From: Hypsibius dujardini
Lineage: Eukaryota; Tardigrada; Eutardigrada; Parachela; Hypsibiidae
Direction: 5' to 3'
Length of the DNA stretch: 20,373 bases
Assembly (NCBI GenBank): GCA_001579985.1
Contig: LRSR01008695.1
Location: 1 to 20,373, forward strand
A model generated the notes under the pieces. It saw only the letters and a program-made list of their open reading frames with translations, ran no database searches and had not been told where the DNA came from. This document shows positions 17,101 to 20,373 of this stretch, piece by piece (positions within the stretch are counted from its first letter, which is position 1; every line of letters starts with the position of its first letter). The position numbers and the translations under genes were made by a program.

Positions 17101-20100
17101 AGAGAGAGAGAGAGAGAGACATTAAGGTAAACAGATAAGCAGACAGACAGACAGCCACGAACGGAGAAGCACACAGACGAACGATCTCTTTATTCATGCA
17201 GGACGAATATTCGGACGCACGAGAGGTTAAACCCATATTATGCTAGTCAGCGCTTGCCTGAATGAATTGTCTGACAGGATGGCCCGGTTTGAAGACAACT
17301 CCCGACTGCTCGACCGTCCAATCAACCTTCCGGTCGGCAACGCAAACAGTAACCGGCACACTGAAAATTGGTCCTTTTTCCGGCTTAGTGGCATCGTGTG
17401 CGTGGACTGATGCCGTGTGGAGCCCGGGGCGGAGTCCAGATGTCTTCACTTCCACCTTAAACCCTTTCTTGCCGGTAGACACGTCGATGAACTCCGAACT
17501 GTGGACCCAGTCCTCGGACGACGACAAAACCAAGTGTAGGCTGAATTTCGCCATTAGCGGATAGTTGTTGACTTTCTTGGGAAACTCCGCGTCGACAGTA
17601 GCGGTAAAAATGCAGTCTTGCGCTGTCTGATTGGCGTCCCGGATGTAGATTCCACTGCCCCCATCTACGGATACTCTGAAAACGAATGCGCACATTTTGA
17701 CTTGACCGACGCCGAAAGGAATTCCATTTGTTAAAAAAAAGCATGTGCTTACTGGAAATCAACATCCCGTTCAGACTCGTTCGCATACGCCACCAACCAG
17801 TCAAAGGCTTCCTGGACCTGAACAATGCCTGCACCGTGTCCCACTCGATTGTCCGGGTTGGTCTCGAACTTTTTCGCTGTGTTCTCCACCGCCCGTTTGA
17901 CATGGAAGGCAGACCATGGTACATTGCGCTCCCGGAGTCCGGACAATACGACTGCAATGGAACCGCACGCGTTTGGCGACGCCATGGACGTTCCGTTGAA
18001 GAGACTGCTATTCTTCAGCGTATACGTCGGGATAGACGCCACAGCTCCTCCAGGTGCCGAAATATTCACACCAAAATCGCCCGCCAACGTTGGTCCTCGA
18101 CTGGTCCAGTTGTACATAATGGCTGGATTTTTGTGAACCATCCCATACATGTTCTTCATCATGTCCCTGAAGGTGATGGCAACAAAGATATACTGTCTAA
18201 CACAGTAATGTACCAGAAAATCAGACCGGCAAATTCCATCGAAACATACGGGGTTACGTAAGCTCCAACCGCCAGTGAATAAGTCGAAGCAGCCAAAGAT
18301 CCGATCGTGGTCAAGCCAGGACCTAACGAGGAAACTAATCTTAGAGATGGTCATATCGCTTTAAAAAGGGAATCCTCGCCTGCATTTCCGGCTGCCACAC
18401 AGACAACGATCCCGTATTCTTTCACGGCCATCTCCATCGCTTCGTAAACTCGTCCTCCATTCACCCAGTTATACGGTTCACCTACGGATGCGTTGCGTTT
18501 CACAGCTTCCATCTAAGAAGACTTCAAGCCTTCGAACTTACTGTAACTGATATTGATAATGTCGATTCCATTCTTCATGGCATAGACAAACGCGCGAACA
18601 ATGGAAGTTCCAGTTTCGTTGCTTCCCTACAACACCCAATGGGCGCTCAAATGAATTGCGAGGTCAATAGAGTCATCTCGAATCATTCCAACTCACCCCA
18701 ATAAGGGCGTGACCGATTTTGATGGACACAATCTGCGCACCAGGAGCGATGCCGTTCCGTTCCTTGGCGTCGGGGAAGTAGCCGGCCGCGATTGAAGCGA
18801 CGTGCGTGCCATGCGGTTGAGGAATGACAAACTCCACTCGGTTGCCGTCTTCCAGGATATTCACCGTGTAGTTGATCTGATAAATACCGCCTAAAACAAA
18901 AACAAGTTCAATTCCAACGTCACTGTGAGCAGACTTTGCAGCAACCAACCGATGGTTCCATATTTCAGACCGTCGCGGTAGTTGGTCAAGGGGACCGCCG
19001 AAGAGAGGTCTCCCGTCTCCGAAGTGTCCAGAGCTGCCCACCATTGTTTTCCATCCGAATAGACCAGAATATCCATCACCGGTCCCAAATCTTCATACTT
19101 CTCCTCCAGCGCCTTTAGAACTTCTTGCTGCGCTTCGAGTTCCTCTTTCGCAGTAGCCTATGCAAGGAAACAGTTGGCAACATATTTCACTCTTGCACTA
19201 TATTTTAGCGCATTTCAAAACTAAAAGTAGATTTCAAGTCACTCAAGTAATCGACGGAGAGACACGTACATCGGTACTGGCCAGAGCAGCCGCCATGGCC
19301 GAAGCCGTCGCTTTTGCATGCTGAGCCAACCAACGCGCCTCTTTCCTTGCTTCTTTCCACTCCCCATGAAAGTCATCACTGGCGACGGAAAAGAGCCGGA
19401 GCACACCCAAGTGGAATTTCTTAGCCTGAGCCGGCCATTCCACAGGTATCTTCAACTTCCGACCTGATAGCCCTTCTACAAATCCTTCCGCATCCAACTC
19501 CGCCACGGTGGAGGTGTCAATATCACCCGATCCGGAAGTATCCACAATGTCAATGATCTTCGGAGTGCCAGTGCTGGTAACCTGTGCAACAAAAATTAAA
19601 GAGGTAAAACAAATCTCGAAAGACAGTTAACCAGTCGAAAGAAAATCTTAAAGACAAGCAATCAAGGGACGCAATCAATCAAGGGACTACTAGTACAGTG
19701 TACTTCCTCCCAATGAGAATTTGACAATGATGCACCAATAAACAGTCAATCAAGCGTACACAATAAGCCAACAAAGCAAATCAAGTTTGAAAGCCGAAAT
19801 CGATCAATCAACCAACCGCTTAACACACCCAAAGCGTCCTGATCTATTTATTGTGTTTCCGGTTGCATCACGTCGAATTCACGGCTTTCTTTCACTCAAA
19901 AATCTCAAAACCTAATTCCTTTTCAATTACTCATATTGAAGAAGCTTGAAAAAAAACAGCCAACTAGCGTTTGTTTTGTCTGAAGATTATTTTCTATACG
20001 AAGAGCAAAGATCAATCTCGCTCGCTCACCTGCAGACCGTCCGCGCCGGGATCCACTCCCGAATCGAAGATGGCCATCTTGATACCTGGAACAATTTCCA

Positions 20101-20252
20101 ATGCAATAAGGAAACAATTATAAATACTGTTTCGTGACTGCGATTCAGAAATGTGCCTGCAAACCTCGGCCATCATAATTGGGATATTTAAGGAGGAAAT
20201 CGTGAGCTCCCGTTTCGCGCTTTGGAATGAGGCCATGGTAGGGGTATGACAT
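14195..20252 (-). CDS. TPP2: Tripeptidyl-peptidase II, 16 exons, complete
   Basis: Exons: 20252-20165, 20085-20030, 19581-19270, 19157-18950, 18890-18697, 18626-18542, 18481-18380, 18322-18250, 18166-17753, 17675-17258, 16677-16264, 16099-15908, 15834-15555, 15430-15096, 14997-14748, 14604-14195. All phases join, giving 1276 residues (human about 1249). The start [15 protein letters not shown] aligns with the family N-terminus and has A at -3. The subtilisin triad is D37 (FDSGVDPGA), H248 (PHGTHVAS) and S433 ([10 protein letters not shown]), with oxyanion Asn347 (AAGNAG). The ~200-residue insert between Asp and His is typical of TPP2. The central β-domains and C-terminal helical region, including a charged Lys/Glu/Ser linker near exon 14's end, mediate assembly of the giant cytosolic complex. 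The enzyme removes N-terminal tripeptides from peptides released by the proteasome. Introns 7 and 10 appear to be GC-AG. Most introns are 57-164 nt; intron 10 (580 nt) and intron 2 (448 nt) are longer. Confidence 0.96.
16800..17165. repeat. CAGA/CAGG microsatellite and 32-bp tandem array in TPP2 intron 10
   Basis: From 16800 the sequence is built of CAGA/CAGG tetranucleotides. From 16891 to about 17090 it forms a higher-order array: ACTGACAGAGAACTAAACAG recurs at 16927, 16959, 16991, 17023 and 17055, exactly 32 bp apart, with an earlier copy at 16891. A (GA)n tract follows at about 17099-17120. All of it lies within intron 16678-17257. Confidence 0.95.
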
Positions 20253-20373
20253 ACTGGATGTAGACCAAGATTTCGCTCGGAAAAATACGGTAATACGATA
20301 ATATGTAGCAGCAAAGAAGGTGGAGAAAACTGAAATGCAGTTGGTGGATGGATGGAGAAAACAGAATTGCAGT
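20253..20373. other. TPP2 5' flank with a short direct repeat
   Basis: Presumed 5' UTR and promoter of the minus-strand TPP2 gene. A 21-bp sequence TGGAGAAAAC.GAA.TGCAGT occurs at 20321-20341 and again at 20353-20373 at the window edge, so it may be the start of a longer tandem array. No TATA box was recognised. Confidence 0.5.

Noticed and set aside
16631-17236. Cys/Leu-rich minus frames and Asp/Arg-rich plus frames
   Set aside because: They are translations of the CAGA/CAGG repeats in TPP2 intron 10.
1-20373. CRISPR array, prokaryotic operon or phage-defence system
   Set aside because: Genes are intron-bearing and eukaryotic. The tandem repeats lack unique spacers of constant length, and no cas-like or operon organisation exists.

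Overview
The window looks like nuclear DNA of a small-genome invertebrate. Its genes are split by short spliceosomal introns, mostly 57-164 nt. A complete 16-exon tripeptidyl-peptidase II gene fixes the lineage as eukaryotic. The divergent orphan GPCR, short introns and moderate GC would suit a tardigrade or a similar small ecdysozoan, but I cannot prove the taxon from sequence alone.

Layout. 1-750: non-autonomous DNA transposon with terminal inverted repeats, AT-rich inside. 771-946: 20-bp tandem repeat. 1310-2281 (-): secreted leucine-rich-repeat protein. 2978-3278: fold-back element. 3634-4729 (+): two-exon rhodopsin-like GPCR behind a TATA box. 5560-7379 (-): two-exon SLC2/GLUT sugar transporter. 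7380-9593: 2.2 kb with no gene I can support. 9603-10527: Mutator-like (MULE) transposon with 9-bp target-site duplications and a gene remnant. 10555-11789 (-): two-exon TauD/TfdA-type dioxygenase, possibly of bacterial origin. 12117-12540: near-perfect palindrome with 191-bp arms. 12637-12837: another fold-back element. 12897-13563 (-): two exon-like blocks of an unrecognised gene around a 34-bp minisatellite. 14195-20252 (-): tripeptidyl-peptidase II.

The genes do not form a pathway; the window is an ordinary run of unrelated eukaryotic genes. Its main interest is the mobile and repeat DNA. There are four inverted-repeat elements of unrelated sequence plus the MULE. Long GACA/CAGA-type arrays sit inside introns of all three multi-exon minus-strand genes that I could model confidently. 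The TPP2 gene also appears to use two GC-AG introns. The exon models were built by hand, by joining reading frames at splice sites and checking phase and family alignment; no transcript data were used.
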